A stretch of DNA of 64,000 nt from Bacillus subtilis (GTDB lineage Bacteria; Pseudomonadota; Alphaproteobacteria; Rhizobiales; Rhizobiaceae). Positions 54,012 to 62,592 of this stretch are shown here, piece by piece. Made by a program: the position numbers and the translations under genes. The notes beneath the pieces are model-generated. The model saw only the letters and a list, made by a program, of their open reading frames with translations. It searched no databases and was not told the origin of the DNA. Position 1 is the stretch's first letter; every line of letters starts with the position of its first letter. The stretch spans positions 248,001 through 312,000 of the forward strand of contig JAHREI010000003.1 in assembly GCA_021733665.1 (NCBI GenBank). The letters run 5' to 3'.

Positions 54012-54746
54012 TCAGGCAATAAGCGCTTCTTTTTTAAGCGCATTGACAGTGGTCATCATGCCCTGACGCAGGGTCATATTCTGTGTGGCAACGACCAGCA
54101 TTGATGCGCCCTCATCCAAGGCAAAACGACGCTCGGCTTCTGTCCATGCAGGCATAATCCATGGCTTGCCTGCATCTCGGGCAGCTTTGGCGCAGCGGCG
54201 CAAATCAGCTTTGTCCGCATCATTGAATTCATAGGCTCCGCGGCCACGGGCAAGAGCCAGATCAGAAGGCCCCGGGAAGAGACCATCGACCGTATCCAGC
54301 GCGATGATCTTTTCGACATCTGCAAGGCTTTCAGCCGTTTCAATCATGGCGTAGCATTTGGTTCGCTTATTCTCTTTTTCGAAGGCATCAGATGCCGGAC
54401 GGCTATAGCCGAACACACGGCCACCGGCATAAGAACGCGTACCTGTCAGCGGATATTTCGCTGCTTTGGTGACTTCTCTGGCATGCTCCACACCTAGAAT
54501 ATGCGGAACAATCACACCATCTGTGCCAAAATCGAGCACCTGCTGAATAGCCTCTGTGGTCGGTGCCAGCACCTTGGTCAGTGTCGGCAGACCTTGCGCC
54601 TTGGTGAAAGCCAAAAACTGATCAAGTGTGCCCAAGTCAAATGTACCATGCTCCAATTCCAGCACGAAAGATGTGAAACCGCAGGTTTTAGCAATCTCAA
54701 GATATCCGAAATGCGGCTGCGACATCCAAAGGGCGATATTTTCCAT
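54012..54746 (-). CDS. HpcH/HpaI-family aldolase
   Basis: 244 residues. Family motifs are present: LELEHG (metal/His region; the usual Asp-x-Glu-His is Glu-Leu-Glu-His here), GTRSYAGG, MIETAESL with catalytic Glu and GLFPGPSDLALARG with metal-binding Asp. Known members cleave 4-hydroxy-2-oxo acids to pyruvate and an aldehyde. ATG 54746 follows AGGAGG. It is encoded between the transporter permease and the amidase. Confidence 0.9.
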   Translation of the reverse strand: MENIALWMSQPHFGYLEIAKTCGFTSFVLELEHGTFDLGTLDQFLAFTKAQGLPTLTKVLAPTTEAIQQVLDFGTDGVIVPHILGVEHAREVTKAAKYPLTGTRSYAGGRVFGYSRPASDAFEKENKRTKCYAMIETAESLADVEKIIALDTVDGLFPGPSDLALARGRGAYEFNDADKADLRRCAKAARDAGKPWIMPAWTEAERRFALDEGASMLVVATQNMTLRQGMMTTVNALKKEALIA

Positions 54747-54790
54747 TTTCGAGACCTCCTCGTCTCTTCATTCATGCAATGCAGATGCGG

Positions 54791-55600
54791 TTATTTGGTA
54801 TTTTCAGAAGACTTGCCGATGGTGCGGGACAGGCCGAGTGTGCGTTCAATCAGGAAAATGATCAGCAAAGTTGCAATAATCAGCACCACAGAAATCGCGG
54901 CGGTCATCGGATCTGTACGGCTTTCCACATAGTTGAAAATCTCGACCGGCAAGGTGGTCAGGCGCGGCCCTGTGATGAACAGCGAGATCACCACCTCGTC
55001 AAAGGACAACAGAAATGACAGCGCAGCACTGGCCACCAGACCCGGCATCATCAGCGGTAAGGTAATGCGGCGAAATACGGTGAATGGTGTCGCACCCAGC
55101 ATCGTCGCTGCTTCTTCCACGGAGGGCGGCAGGGTCGAGAAAGCTGTAATCATGATGCGGATTACATAGGGTGTGGTCACAATCAGATGCGCGATAACAA
55201 GCCCTATAAATGTACCGAGCAGTTGCATTCTTACAAAGACCAGCAGAATGGCCAGACCCAGCACAATTGACGGCAGCAGCAACGGCGCGGTGAAAATATT
55301 GAGCAACAATTCCCGCCCGCGGAACTCATAGCGACGGATCGCATAGGCTGCAGGAATACCGGCTATCAGCGACAGAACAGTCACCACGCTGGCAACCCCA
55401 AGGCTGATCCACAAAGCATTGATCAGTGCCTCGTGATGCAGCATTTCACCATACCACCGCACACCCCAGCTTTGCGGCGGAAAGGTCAGATAATTATCAT
55501 TGCTGAAAGACAGCGGGATCACAACCAGAATTGGTGCAAGCAAAAACAGGTAGAGTGCTGCAACCAGAATTTTAAACGGCAGTTTCATAGTACCAATCAT
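54791..55600 (-). CDS. Polyamine-type ABC permease, PotC-like
   Basis: 269 residues with six membrane segments (ILVAALYLFLLAPILVVIPLSF at the N-terminus). The EAA loop is VEEAATMLGATPFTVFRRITLPLMMPGLVASA, as in PotC/PotI. Start ATG 55600 follows AGGGG; longer frames overlap the PotB-like gene. Pairs with the upstream permease. Confidence 0.93.
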   Translation of the reverse strand: MIGTMKLPFKILVAALYLFLLAPILVVIPLSFSNDNYLTFPPQSWGVRWYGEMLHHEALINALWISLGVASVVTVLSLIAGIPAAYAIRRYEFRGRELLLNIFTAPLLLPSIVLGLAILLVFVRMQLLGTFIGLVIAHLIVTTPYVIRIMITAFSTLPPSVEEAATMLGATPFTVFRRITLPLMMPGLVASAALSFLLSFDEVVISLFITGPRLTTLPVEIFNYVESRTDPMTAAISVVLIIATLLIIFLIERTLGLSRTIGKSSENTK

Positions 55601-55617
55601 GAGATTTCCCCTGCCGG

Positions 55618-56505
55618 TTAATCGATGCGGCGGGCAATGCGTGAATACACGACCAAAGCCAGTCCAAAGATGATGAGAACAATGACGGATGTTGCTGCCG
55701 CACGCGGCCATTCAAGCTGGATAACCGCCTGATCATAAATCTCGGTTGCGAGCATGAAGACACGTCCACCGCCAAGCAGTTTTGGTGTGATGAAAGAGCT
55801 GATCGCCAGCACAAAGCACAGCAGACAACCCAGTGCCACACCAGGCAATGTCAACGGAAAAATCACACGGCGAAAACGGGTGAAGCTATTGGCACCGAGT
55901 GAAGCGGCGGCTTCTTCCAATGTCACATTCAGACGGCCAAAACCGGCAATCAATGACAGTGCCATATACGGGATAAGGATTTCCACCATACCGATGAAAA
56001 CGCCAAGTGTATTATTGACCAGACGAAACGGTTCTGAAATCAGACCGGTGCTCATCAGCATACCATTGATCAGACCCTGGTCGCCAAGCAACACCATCCA
56101 GCCATAGGTTCGCACCACGCTACTCACCAACAGCGGTGAAACAGTGATGACAAACAACAAGTTACGCCATACCGGTGATACGCGGTGCAAAAACAGGGCA
56201 ATAGGATAAGCGCAGACCAGTGTCATCACTGTAATCAATGTACTGATCCACAGAGAGTTGAAAATCAGCTCCCAGTTGAAACTGTCGGTAAAGAAGCTGA
56301 GATAATTCTCCAGCGTATAATTGTCGGTCAGAACCCCGCCGCTGCGGCTTTCCAGAAAGGAGATCTGCGCAAGATTGGCTACCGGTACGATGAACGCGAT
56401 CAGATTGATCAATGCCATCGGCAGTAAAAGCCCGACAGCAATCATAGGAAACCAGCCGCGTTTCGGTTTCGCAAGATTATTGGATGCAGAGGCAAGTGCA
56501 GTCAT
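55618..56505 (-). CDS. Polyamine-type ABC permease, PotB-like
   Basis: 295 residues with six membrane segments and an EAA loop at EEAAASLGANSFTRFRRVIFPLTLPGVALG. Pairs with the PotC-like permease encoded 17 bp downstream. The start overlaps the ATPase stop by four bases. Confidence 0.94.
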   Translation of the reverse strand: MTALASASNNLAKPKRGWFPMIAVGLLLPMALINLIAFIVPVANLAQISFLESRSGGVLTDNYTLENYLSFFTDSFNWELIFNSLWISTLITVMTLVCAYPIALFLHRVSPVWRNLLFVITVSPLLVSSVVRTYGWMVLLGDQGLINGMLMSTGLISEPFRLVNNTLGVFIGMVEILIPYMALSLIAGFGRLNVTLEEAAASLGANSFTRFRRVIFPLTLPGVALGCLLCFVLAISSFITPKLLGGGRVFMLATEIYDQAVIQLEWPRAAATSVIVLIIFGLALVVYSRIARRID

Positions 56506-57587
56506 TGCTTACCTCCGAAAACCAGCATGTCTTCCGGCTTCCACTCGCACAGCAGCTTATCACCCAGCTGGAAACCATGGCCGCCACTGGTAGTCGGTAC
56601 TTCGACCTTCAGGCAGCCGCCGTTAATCTCGATTTCATATTGAACGATGTCGCCGATATAGGTAATCCGCGCGACCTTACCGCGGGCACTGTTGGTGGTC
56701 ACGCTGATTAGCGACTGGTCACGGTTCGGCGTCAGACTGATACGGTGCGGACGGATCGCAATCTGCCCCTCACCTGAAGTTGCGCCATGAGTGTTACAGC
56801 GATAGATATTATCGCCCAGACGGCAGCTATTCTCTGCAATGATCTGGCAAATATGCACATTGGCACGTCCGACAAATTCCGCCACGAACAATGAGGACGG
56901 ACGCTCATAAATTTCTTCCGGTGTGCCGAGCTGCGCCAGTTTACCATTATGCATCACACCGACCACGTCACACATGGTCAGCGCTTCCACCTGATCATGG
57001 GTCACAAAAACTGTCGTGATATTCATCCGTTGCTGGATTTCACGGATTTCGATGCGCATATCATCACGCAATTTCGCGTCAAGATTGGAGAGCGGCTCAT
57101 CAAGCAGCAAAATGCGTGGCCGGATCACCAAAGCACGGGCAAGTGCAACACGTTGTTGCTGGCCGCCTGACATGTCTTTCGGTTTACGCGGGCCATAACC
57201 GGGCAAACGCACCATTTCCAGTGCCTCTTCAACCCGTGCCTGCGCTTCATGTTTAGGCACGCGGCGCATATCCAGCCCGAAAGCCACATTTTCTGCCACC
57301 GTCATATGCGGAAACAGCGCATAGTTTTGAAACACCAGACCAATGTCACGCTGATGTGGTGGTTTGCGCGAGATATCCTCGCCATTGATATAAATATTGC
57401 CGTCTGTAATCGGCAACAATCCGGCAATCATGCGTAACGTTGTGGTCTTGCCACAACCGGATGGCCCCAAAAGTCCGAGAAGTTTGCCTTTGGGCAAATC
57501 AAGATGCAGATCATCAACGGCCTTATAGTTGAGACCATAGAGTTTTGAGACGGCTTTGAGTTGCAGAAATGTATTGTCTGTCGTCAT
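56502..57587 (-). CDS. Polyamine-type ABC transporter ATPase, PotA-like
   Basis: 361 residues. Walker A GPSGCGKTT, signature MSGGQQQRVALARAL, Walker B ILLLDEPLSNLD, then the TOBE domain (about 280-361) of the PotA/FbpC group. It powers the two permeases encoded after it. Members of this subfamily carry polyamines, iron(III), or other small cations and acids, so the ligand is open. Confidence 0.94.
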   Translation of the reverse strand: MTTDNTFLQLKAVSKLYGLNYKAVDDLHLDLPKGKLLGLLGPSGCGKTTTLRMIAGLLPITDGNIYINGEDISRKPPHQRDIGLVFQNYALFPHMTVAENVAFGLDMRRVPKHEAQARVEEALEMVRLPGYGPRKPKDMSGGQQQRVALARALVIRPRILLLDEPLSNLDAKLRDDMRIEIREIQQRMNITTVFVTHDQVEALTMCDVVGVMHNGKLAQLGTPEEIYERPSSLFVAEFVGRANVHICQIIAENSCRLGDNIYRCNTHGATSGEGQIAIRPHRISLTPNRDQSLISVTTNSARGKVARITYIGDIVQYEIEINGGCLKVEVPTTSGGHGFQLGDKLLCEWKPEDMLVFGGKQ

Positions 57588-57610
57588 GTCAGAACCCGAA
57601 TTATTCTGTG

Positions 57611-57642
57611 CCGTTCCGCCTGAACAGGATCAGGCAGAGCGG
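57611..57642 (-). terminator. Intercistronic stem-loop between binding protein and ATPase
   Basis: A 13-bp stem with one G-U pair and one mismatch lies between the binding-protein stop and the ATPase start. No U-tract follows on the minus strand, so differential message stability is more likely than full termination. Confidence 0.4.
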
Positions 57643-57681
57643 TTTTGCAGTCATAAGAAATGGAAGTCAGTCAGCTGAAAA

Positions 57682-58755
57682 TCAGCGGCCGGCAGGGATA
57701 ATCTGGCGGCGCCACGGATCCAGAATTTTGCCGCGAATGTCGCCGATCGTCATCCAGTCCACAGGGATGAGTTTGTCACGCTGTTCAGAATTCATCATCG
57801 GGATGCGGGCGCGTGTGGCCTCATCAACTTCGGCCTTGGTATTGGTTGGCGCATAGAACATCATCTTAGCAAACCGTGCCTGTGCCTCAGGGCTGAGTGC
57901 ATAATTGATGAAAGTCTTGGTTGCGTCCTGATTTTTACCGTTGGCAATCGCACTGATCACATTAATCTGCGCTGCTGTACCCTCGGAAGGCCCTACAGAA
58001 CGTAGCTTGCCGCCGGTCTGATCATAGTAAAACTGCGCACGGGCATTATAACCGATCGACAGGTTCGCGGTGCCATTCGCCACCAGTGTATAGGCGTCAG
58101 GTTTTGGCTCCCACGTTTGAACCAATGGCGCCAATTCTATAAGCTTTGCCACAGCAGGCTTGATGTTTTTTACATAGTCAGTTTCACCGGCGAGCCGGTT
58201 GGTGATGATTGTCAGCAAAATGGCCTGAATATCGCCGCCACCCTGTGCGGCGATAATGACTTTGCCATTTTGCTTTTTATCCCACAGTGCTTCCCAACTG
58301 GTTGGCCCTTCCGGAAAAGCATCATGATTATAGATCAGTGATAATGTATCGAATGTAATCGGAATGGCTTTGCCGGCAAGCTCCCTGCCAATATCTGTCA
58401 GATCGGCATAATTACTCAGAGCAGCAGTGTCGAGGTCTTCAACCAGCCCTTCATCACTGGCGATTTTAGCAACGGAAAGATCATAAATAACCGCATCGGT
58501 TTGCGGAGAGGATTTTTGCGCACGCATATTACCAAGTGATGTCGCAGCATTCTGCACACCGTAATAGGTCACTTTAATATCCGGATGTTCTTTCTGGAAA
58601 GGCTCAATAACAGCCTGAATATAGTTATCCTGAAATGCACCGCGATAGCCCATCACGGTAATCTCGGCAGCCATTACCGGCAGGGCCACACCCGTCAGCG
58701 CGGCGGCAGCGGCCAAAATTAAAATACGGGATGCCTGATGTTGAGATTGCTTCAT
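57682..58755 (-). CDS. PotD-like periplasmic substrate-binding protein
   Basis: 357 residues. Signal peptide MKQSQHQASRILILAAAAALTG..., cleavage near VMAA. GYRGAFQDNYIQAVIEPFQKEHP is the spermidine/putrescine-type SBP opening. Start ATG 58755 follows AAAGGGGAAG. First gene of the minus-strand operon binding protein, ATPase, two permeases, HpaI-type aldolase, amidase, RraA-type protein. Ligand unknown; the downstream enzymes suggest an amide-containing hydroxy- or oxo-acid rather than a polyamine. Confidence 0.92.
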   Translation of the reverse strand: MKQSQHQASRILILAAAAALTGVALPVMAAEITVMGYRGAFQDNYIQAVIEPFQKEHPDIKVTYYGVQNAATSLGNMRAQKSSPQTDAVIYDLSVAKIASDEGLVEDLDTAALSNYADLTDIGRELAGKAIPITFDTLSLIYNHDAFPEGPTSWEALWDKKQNGKVIIAAQGGGDIQAILLTIITNRLAGETDYVKNIKPAVAKLIELAPLVQTWEPKPDAYTLVANGTANLSIGYNARAQFYYDQTGGKLRSVGPSEGTAAQINVISAIANGKNQDATKTFINYALSPEAQARFAKMMFYAPTNTKAEVDEATRARIPMMNSEQRDKLIPVDWMTIGDIRGKILDPWRRQIIPAGR

Positions 58756-59090
58756 GTTCTTCCCCTTTGTTTTTTCAAAGGTGCAAAACATCAGGCTTAC
58801 CGTCCAACGAGTTATTCTTACCGGCTGTTCGATTTTGCTTTATCAGCCACTCATACGCATATTTGTCTGGCTCCAGAGAATATCTCCAACATCCTTAGTT
58901 TTAATAATATGCTGAGTTTCAACCCTATAAAAAAGTAAGAATATGTCCTGAAATAATATTTTTCATTGCACATCTTGCGGAGCCATTTTCTCATGCATAT
59001 GATGTGAAACAATAAATGGCATTCGAGCCCCGTCAATTCTCATTTTACAATGGGAATGAGCGGGGTTTTTTCATTTTTCTGGGGGAGAAA
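58756..59090. other. Divergent intergenic region with antitermination leader
   Basis: 335 bp between the polyamine-type operon (minus) and the AmiC-like gene (plus), no credible gene. The last 110 bp form the plus-strand leader: a pairing GCCATTT/AAATGGC (58982-58988 with 59013-59019, with smaller inner pairings) followed by the terminator at 59028-59071. The remainder shows nothing I can name. Confidence 0.55.
59028..59071 (+). terminator. Leader terminator, probable ANTAR antitermination site
   Basis: CCCCG (59028-59032) pairs with CGGGG (59061-59065) around an upper 8-bp stem (59036-59043 with 59050-59057) with a six-base loop, followed by TTTTTT. It ends ten bases before the ribosome site of the AmiC-like gene, so transcription of the operon must read through it. 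The AmiR-type protein encoded by the second gene is the expected antiterminator. Confidence 0.85.
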
Positions 59091-60167
59091 ATGAAGCGCA
59101 CCATCGAAATCGGCTTATTGCAATCAAAAAGCGGTAATTATGCTGCGATTTCGTGCGCCAGCCGTGCCGGTGTTTTGCAAGGCGTTGACGAGGTCAATGC
59201 GGATGCCGGCCTTGATGTTCATTTTCAGATCATTGAACGTGATCCCGAAGGCAAAGCAGACCGTTATGCACCGCTCTGTCGCGATATTTTGCAAAATTCT
59301 CAGGCCCGACACATCTTCGGCTGTGTCACTTCCGCCTCACGCAAAGAGGTCATTCCGGAACTGGAACGCTTTGATGGTGTCCTGTGGTATCCGGTTCCCT
59401 ATGAAGGGTTCGAAGCCTCTGAACGTGTTGCCTATATGCATGCATGTCCTAACCAGCATCTGCTACCTTTGCTGGAATGGGCACTGCCGAATTTAGGAAA
59501 ACGTGCTTATTTCGTCGGTTCCAATTATATCTGGGGCTGGGAACTGGCACGCATTGCGCGTGAACATATCACTTATGCCGGAGGCTCTGTTCTCGGCGAC
59601 CGTTATCTTGCGATAGGCGATACCGCGCTTGATCATATACTCCATGATATTGAGGCATTGAAGCCGGACTTCATTCTGAATTCCTTGGTTGGCGACAGCT
59701 CCTATGCTTTTCTGGAGAGGCTGGCCGTCTTGAAAGCAGAGTCTCAAAGCGGAAATGCGCTGACGGTTTTGTCCTGTAATTTTACGGAATGCGAGATAGC
59801 AGCCGCCAAAGGTGCAGCCAGTGGCTTGATAGCTGCCGGCCCCTGGTTTGAACCAGCCAAGGCACAGGGCGGCTCCTTCTTGGAGATGTCGCGGCAATCG
59901 GTCCATGAACTGGCAAATTTGTTGCATGGCCGTGCAGGTGCAGAAAAACTGTCTTTGTCCGAGTTACTTTTAACCTCCATGCGCAACGGTTATCAGCCTA
60001 AACTTGACCCGACCAATTTACACGCCGCACAACCCGTCGTCATTGCACGTCTCGAAGGCAATCATTTTACTGAAATCAGACACCTTCCGGCTCTGCGCGC
60101 AGACCCGTATCTGACCCATTATACACCGCGACCATTGGGTAACAGCTTTCTGAAGGTGGTGTCCTGA
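59091..60167 (+). CDS. AmiC-like amide-sensing protein (periplasmic-binding fold)
   Basis: 358 residues, no signal peptide. IEIGLLQSKSGNYAAISCASRAGVLQGVDEVNA and FGCVTSASRKEVIPE...LWYPVPYEGFE match AmiC/UrtA-type binding proteins. In Pseudomonas AmiC is a cytoplasmic amide sensor that holds the antiterminator AmiR inactive. The stop overlaps the AmiR-like start as TGATG, as expected for such a pair. ATG 59091 follows GGGGGAG. Its ligand is probably the compound carried by the adjoining peptide-type transporter. Confidence 0.9.
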   Translation: MKRTIEIGLLQSKSGNYAAISCASRAGVLQGVDEVNADAGLDVHFQIIERDPEGKADRYAPLCRDILQNSQARHIFGCVTSASRKEVIPELERFDGVLWYPVPYEGFEASERVAYMHACPNQHLLPLLEWALPNLGKRAYFVGSNYIWGWELARIAREHITYAGGSVLGDRYLAIGDTALDHILHDIEALKPDFILNSLVGDSSYAFLERLAVLKAESQSGNALTVLSCNFTECEIAAAKGAASGLIAAGPWFEPAKAQGGSFLEMSRQSVHELANLLHGRAGAEKLSLSELLLTSMRNGYQPKLDPTNLHAAQPVVIARLEGNHFTEIRHLPALRADPYLTHYTPRPLGNSFLKVVS

Positions 60168-60775
60168 TGCGGATCAGAACAGAAAATCTCGGCGGCGCAA
60201 CGGCATGGATTCTCCACTGCCCTCATCCGTCTGTGCAGGGACTTATCCGTCAGCTGAGCGTTATCGGTTTGCATGTGCGTGAAGCATGGCCGGAACTACC
60301 TGCTGAAGCCTTGAATGCCGATTTCATCTTTTATGATGCGGACACCGGACATGATGAGCAATTTCCGTGGAATGCCGGACAATCGCCTATGCCGCTGATT
60401 GCCCTGATTGGCTCAGAAGTTCCGGGGCGTTTAAAATGGGCAATGGACATGGGCGCGCATGCGCAATTGCTCAAACCGGTCAGCGATAAAGGTGTTTATG
60501 CAGCTTTGCTGGTAGCACGCAGTAATTTCGATCATGCCAAAGCATCGTCAGCCCTCATCGCCGATTTGGAACATCGCTTATCCGCCCGACAAACGATTGT
60601 GCAGGCCGTGATGATTTCCATGATGAAGGGCAAGAGCGAAGCTGAAGCCTATGATCTGCTGCGGCAGGTCGCCATGGCATGGCAGGTCACTATTGAAACT
60701 GCGGCTGAACGTATTGTCGCCAATCATTCACCAGAGAGGGGCGCCCAAAATGGCAGACGCATCGATCTCGCCTGA
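60167..60775 (+). CDS. AmiR-like ANTAR-domain antiterminator
   Basis: 202 residues. The N-terminal half has a receiver-like fold lacking an obvious phosphorylation site (FIFYDADTGHD, MPLIALIGSEVPG, AQLLKPVSDKGVYAAL). The C-terminal region (about 130-190; LEHRLSARQTIVQAVMISMMKGKSEAEAYDLLRQVAM) is an ANTAR RNA-binding domain. It should bind leader RNA and prevent termination at 59028-59071 when the AmiC-like partner is ligand-bound. It overlaps the permease gene by 26 bp. Confidence 0.9.
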   Translation: MRIRTENLGGATAWILHCPHPSVQGLIRQLSVIGLHVREAWPELPAEALNADFIFYDADTGHDEQFPWNAGQSPMPLIALIGSEVPGRLKWAMDMGAHAQLLKPVSDKGVYAALLVARSNFDHAKASSALIADLEHRLSARQTIVQAVMISMMKGKSEAEAYDLLRQVAMAWQVTIETAAERIVANHSPERGAQNGRRIDLA

Positions 60776-61649
60776 ACCATTTGCAGCACCAAAGCGTGGC
60801 TCTTCCATCATGCGGCGTTTATTGCAGCGTAAGCTTGCTGTCGTCGGATTGCTGATCATTCTGATCTGCGTTGGCGGTGCGGTTTTTGCCCAGTGGCTTG
60901 CACCGTTTGATCCGAATGAACAGTTCTTCGAAGGTCTGACAATTGAAGGCGCGCCGATGCCGCCGGGAGAGCAATTCTGGTTCGGCACTGATTTGCTTGG
61001 GCGCGATCTGTTTTCGCGTCTGCTTTATGGTGCGCAGACATCACTGGTTATCGGTGTTGTCGCCAATGGTGCAGCCCTGCTGATCGGCACACTGATAGGT
61101 GTCACTGCCGGTTATTTTCGTGGCATCACCGGTGCCGTGCTGATGCGCTTTACCGATCTGATGATGGCATTTCCGGCATTGTTGCTGGCGATCTGTCTGG
61201 CGGCGATTTTTTCACCATCCTTATGGATCGTGGCGATGGTGATTGCCTTTGTGAACTGGGTTCAGACCGCGCGGGTTATCTTCACGCAGACCTCCTCACT
61301 GGCGGAACGCGATTATATTGCCGCTGAGAAAACACTGGGCGCAGGGCATGGCCGTATTCTGTTCCTGCATATTCTTCCGCATCTGATCCCTACCCTCATT
61401 GTCTGGGGTACGCTGGGTATCTCCACCACTGTGTTGCTGGAGGCGACATTGTCCTACTTGGGCGTTGGCGTGCAGCCGCCGACACCATCCTGGGGCAATA
61501 TTATTTTCGAAAATCAGACCTATTTTCAGTCCGCGCCATGGCTGGTGTTTATTCCGGGCGCAGCAATCTTGTTGCTGGCACTTGGCTTCAACCTTGTCGG
61601 CGATGCTCTTCGCGATATTCTTGATCCGACACAACAGGGGCGTGACTGA
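60750..61649 (+). CDS. Peptide ABC transporter permease, DppC type
   Basis: 299 residues with six membrane segments. The DppC motif WFGTDLLGRDLFSRLLYGAQTSL, the LSYLGVGVQPPTPSWG segment and EAA loop are present. Start ATG 60750 lies inside the AmiR-like gene behind GAGGGG. Here the DppC-type gene precedes DppB, the reverse of the other two transporters in the window. It ends as TGATG with the next start. Confidence 0.93.
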   Translation: MADASISPEPFAAPKRGSSIMRRLLQRKLAVVGLLIILICVGGAVFAQWLAPFDPNEQFFEGLTIEGAPMPPGEQFWFGTDLLGRDLFSRLLYGAQTSLVIGVVANGAALLIGTLIGVTAGYFRGITGAVLMRFTDLMMAFPALLLAICLAAIFSPSLWIVAMVIAFVNWVQTARVIFTQTSSLAERDYIAAEKTLGAGHGRILFLHILPHLIPTLIVWGTLGISTTVLLEATLSYLGVGVQPPTPSWGNIIFENQTYFQSAPWLVFIPGAAILLLALGFNLVGDALRDILDPTQQGRD

Positions 61650-62569
61650 TGTTTGCCTATATTTTACGCCGCCTGATCCAGTCCGCTTTGATCCTGCTTG
61701 GCGTTTCTTTTATCACCTTTGTGCTGCTTTACGTGTTGCCTGCCGACCCCGTACGGCAGATTGCCGGACGCTCTGCCACGGCTGAAACCGTTGCGAGCAT
61801 CCGGCAGCAGCTGGGGCTGGATCAGCCGTTTATCGTGCAATATGGCGATTATCTCTGGAACCTCATCAACGGCAATCTCGGCCGCTCCTACTTGCAGAAG
61901 ACGGAAGTAACGGACCTTATTTTGTCCCGCCTGCCCGCTACATTGCAGTTGCTGGTCGCGGCAATTATTTGCGAATTGCTGATTGGTTTGCCGCTCGGCA
62001 TTATTGCGGCACTCAACCGTGGCAAGCTTCTTGATAATGCATTGATGCTGACCAGTTTTATGACCGTTTCAGCACCACAATTTGTGGTCGCGCTGTTGCT
62101 GTTGTTTATCTTTGCAGTCACACTCGGCTGGTTTCCGATCGGCGGCTACGGTACCTTTTCGCATATTGTTCTGCCTGCCTTAACGCTCGGTATTCTCGGA
62201 TCCGGTTGGTATTCGCGCATTGTACGCTCATCAATGATTGATGTGTTGCGCGCGGATTTCATCCGCACGGCCCGCGCCAAAGGACTTGGCCGCAGCCGTG
62301 TGATTTTCGGTCATGCTTTGCCCAATGCCATTCTGCCGATCATCGCAATGATCGGTATCGATATCGGCATGTTTATGTCCGGTATTGTGGTGGTGGAAAG
62401 CGTCTTCGGCTGGCCTGGCATCGGACAGCTTGCATGGCAAGCCATTCAGCGCGTGGATATCCCGATTATCATGGGCGTCACACTGGTCTCTGCCTGCGGC
62501 ATTGTGCTGGGCAATCTCATCGCCGATCTGATCTCCCCGCTTATCGATCCGCGCATCAAGCTACGTTGA
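61649..62569 (+). CDS. Peptide ABC transporter permease, DppB type
   Basis: 306 residues. N-terminal anchor FAYILRRLIQSALILLGVSFI, LPADPVRQ motif and EAA loop ARAKGLGRSRVIFGHALPNA. Starts on the overlapping TGATG. Part of the antiterminator-controlled transporter; the ATPase genes are presumably beyond the right edge. Confidence 0.94.
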   Translation: MFAYILRRLIQSALILLGVSFITFVLLYVLPADPVRQIAGRSATAETVASIRQQLGLDQPFIVQYGDYLWNLINGNLGRSYLQKTEVTDLILSRLPATLQLLVAAIICELLIGLPLGIIAALNRGKLLDNALMLTSFMTVSAPQFVVALLLLFIFAVTLGWFPIGGYGTFSHIVLPALTLGILGSGWYSRIVRSSMIDVLRADFIRTARAKGLGRSRVIFGHALPNAILPIIAMIGIDIGMFMSGIVVVESVFGWPGIGQLAWQAIQRVDIPIIMGVTLVSACGIVLGNLIADLISPLIDPRIKLR

Positions 62570-62592
62570 ATACTTTACACAGGAGTGAGGCA

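Noticed and set aside
57682-58755. Firm assignment as spermidine/putrescine-binding PotD
   Set aside because: Only family-level similarity is visible, and the operon enzymes do not fit polyamine catabolism.
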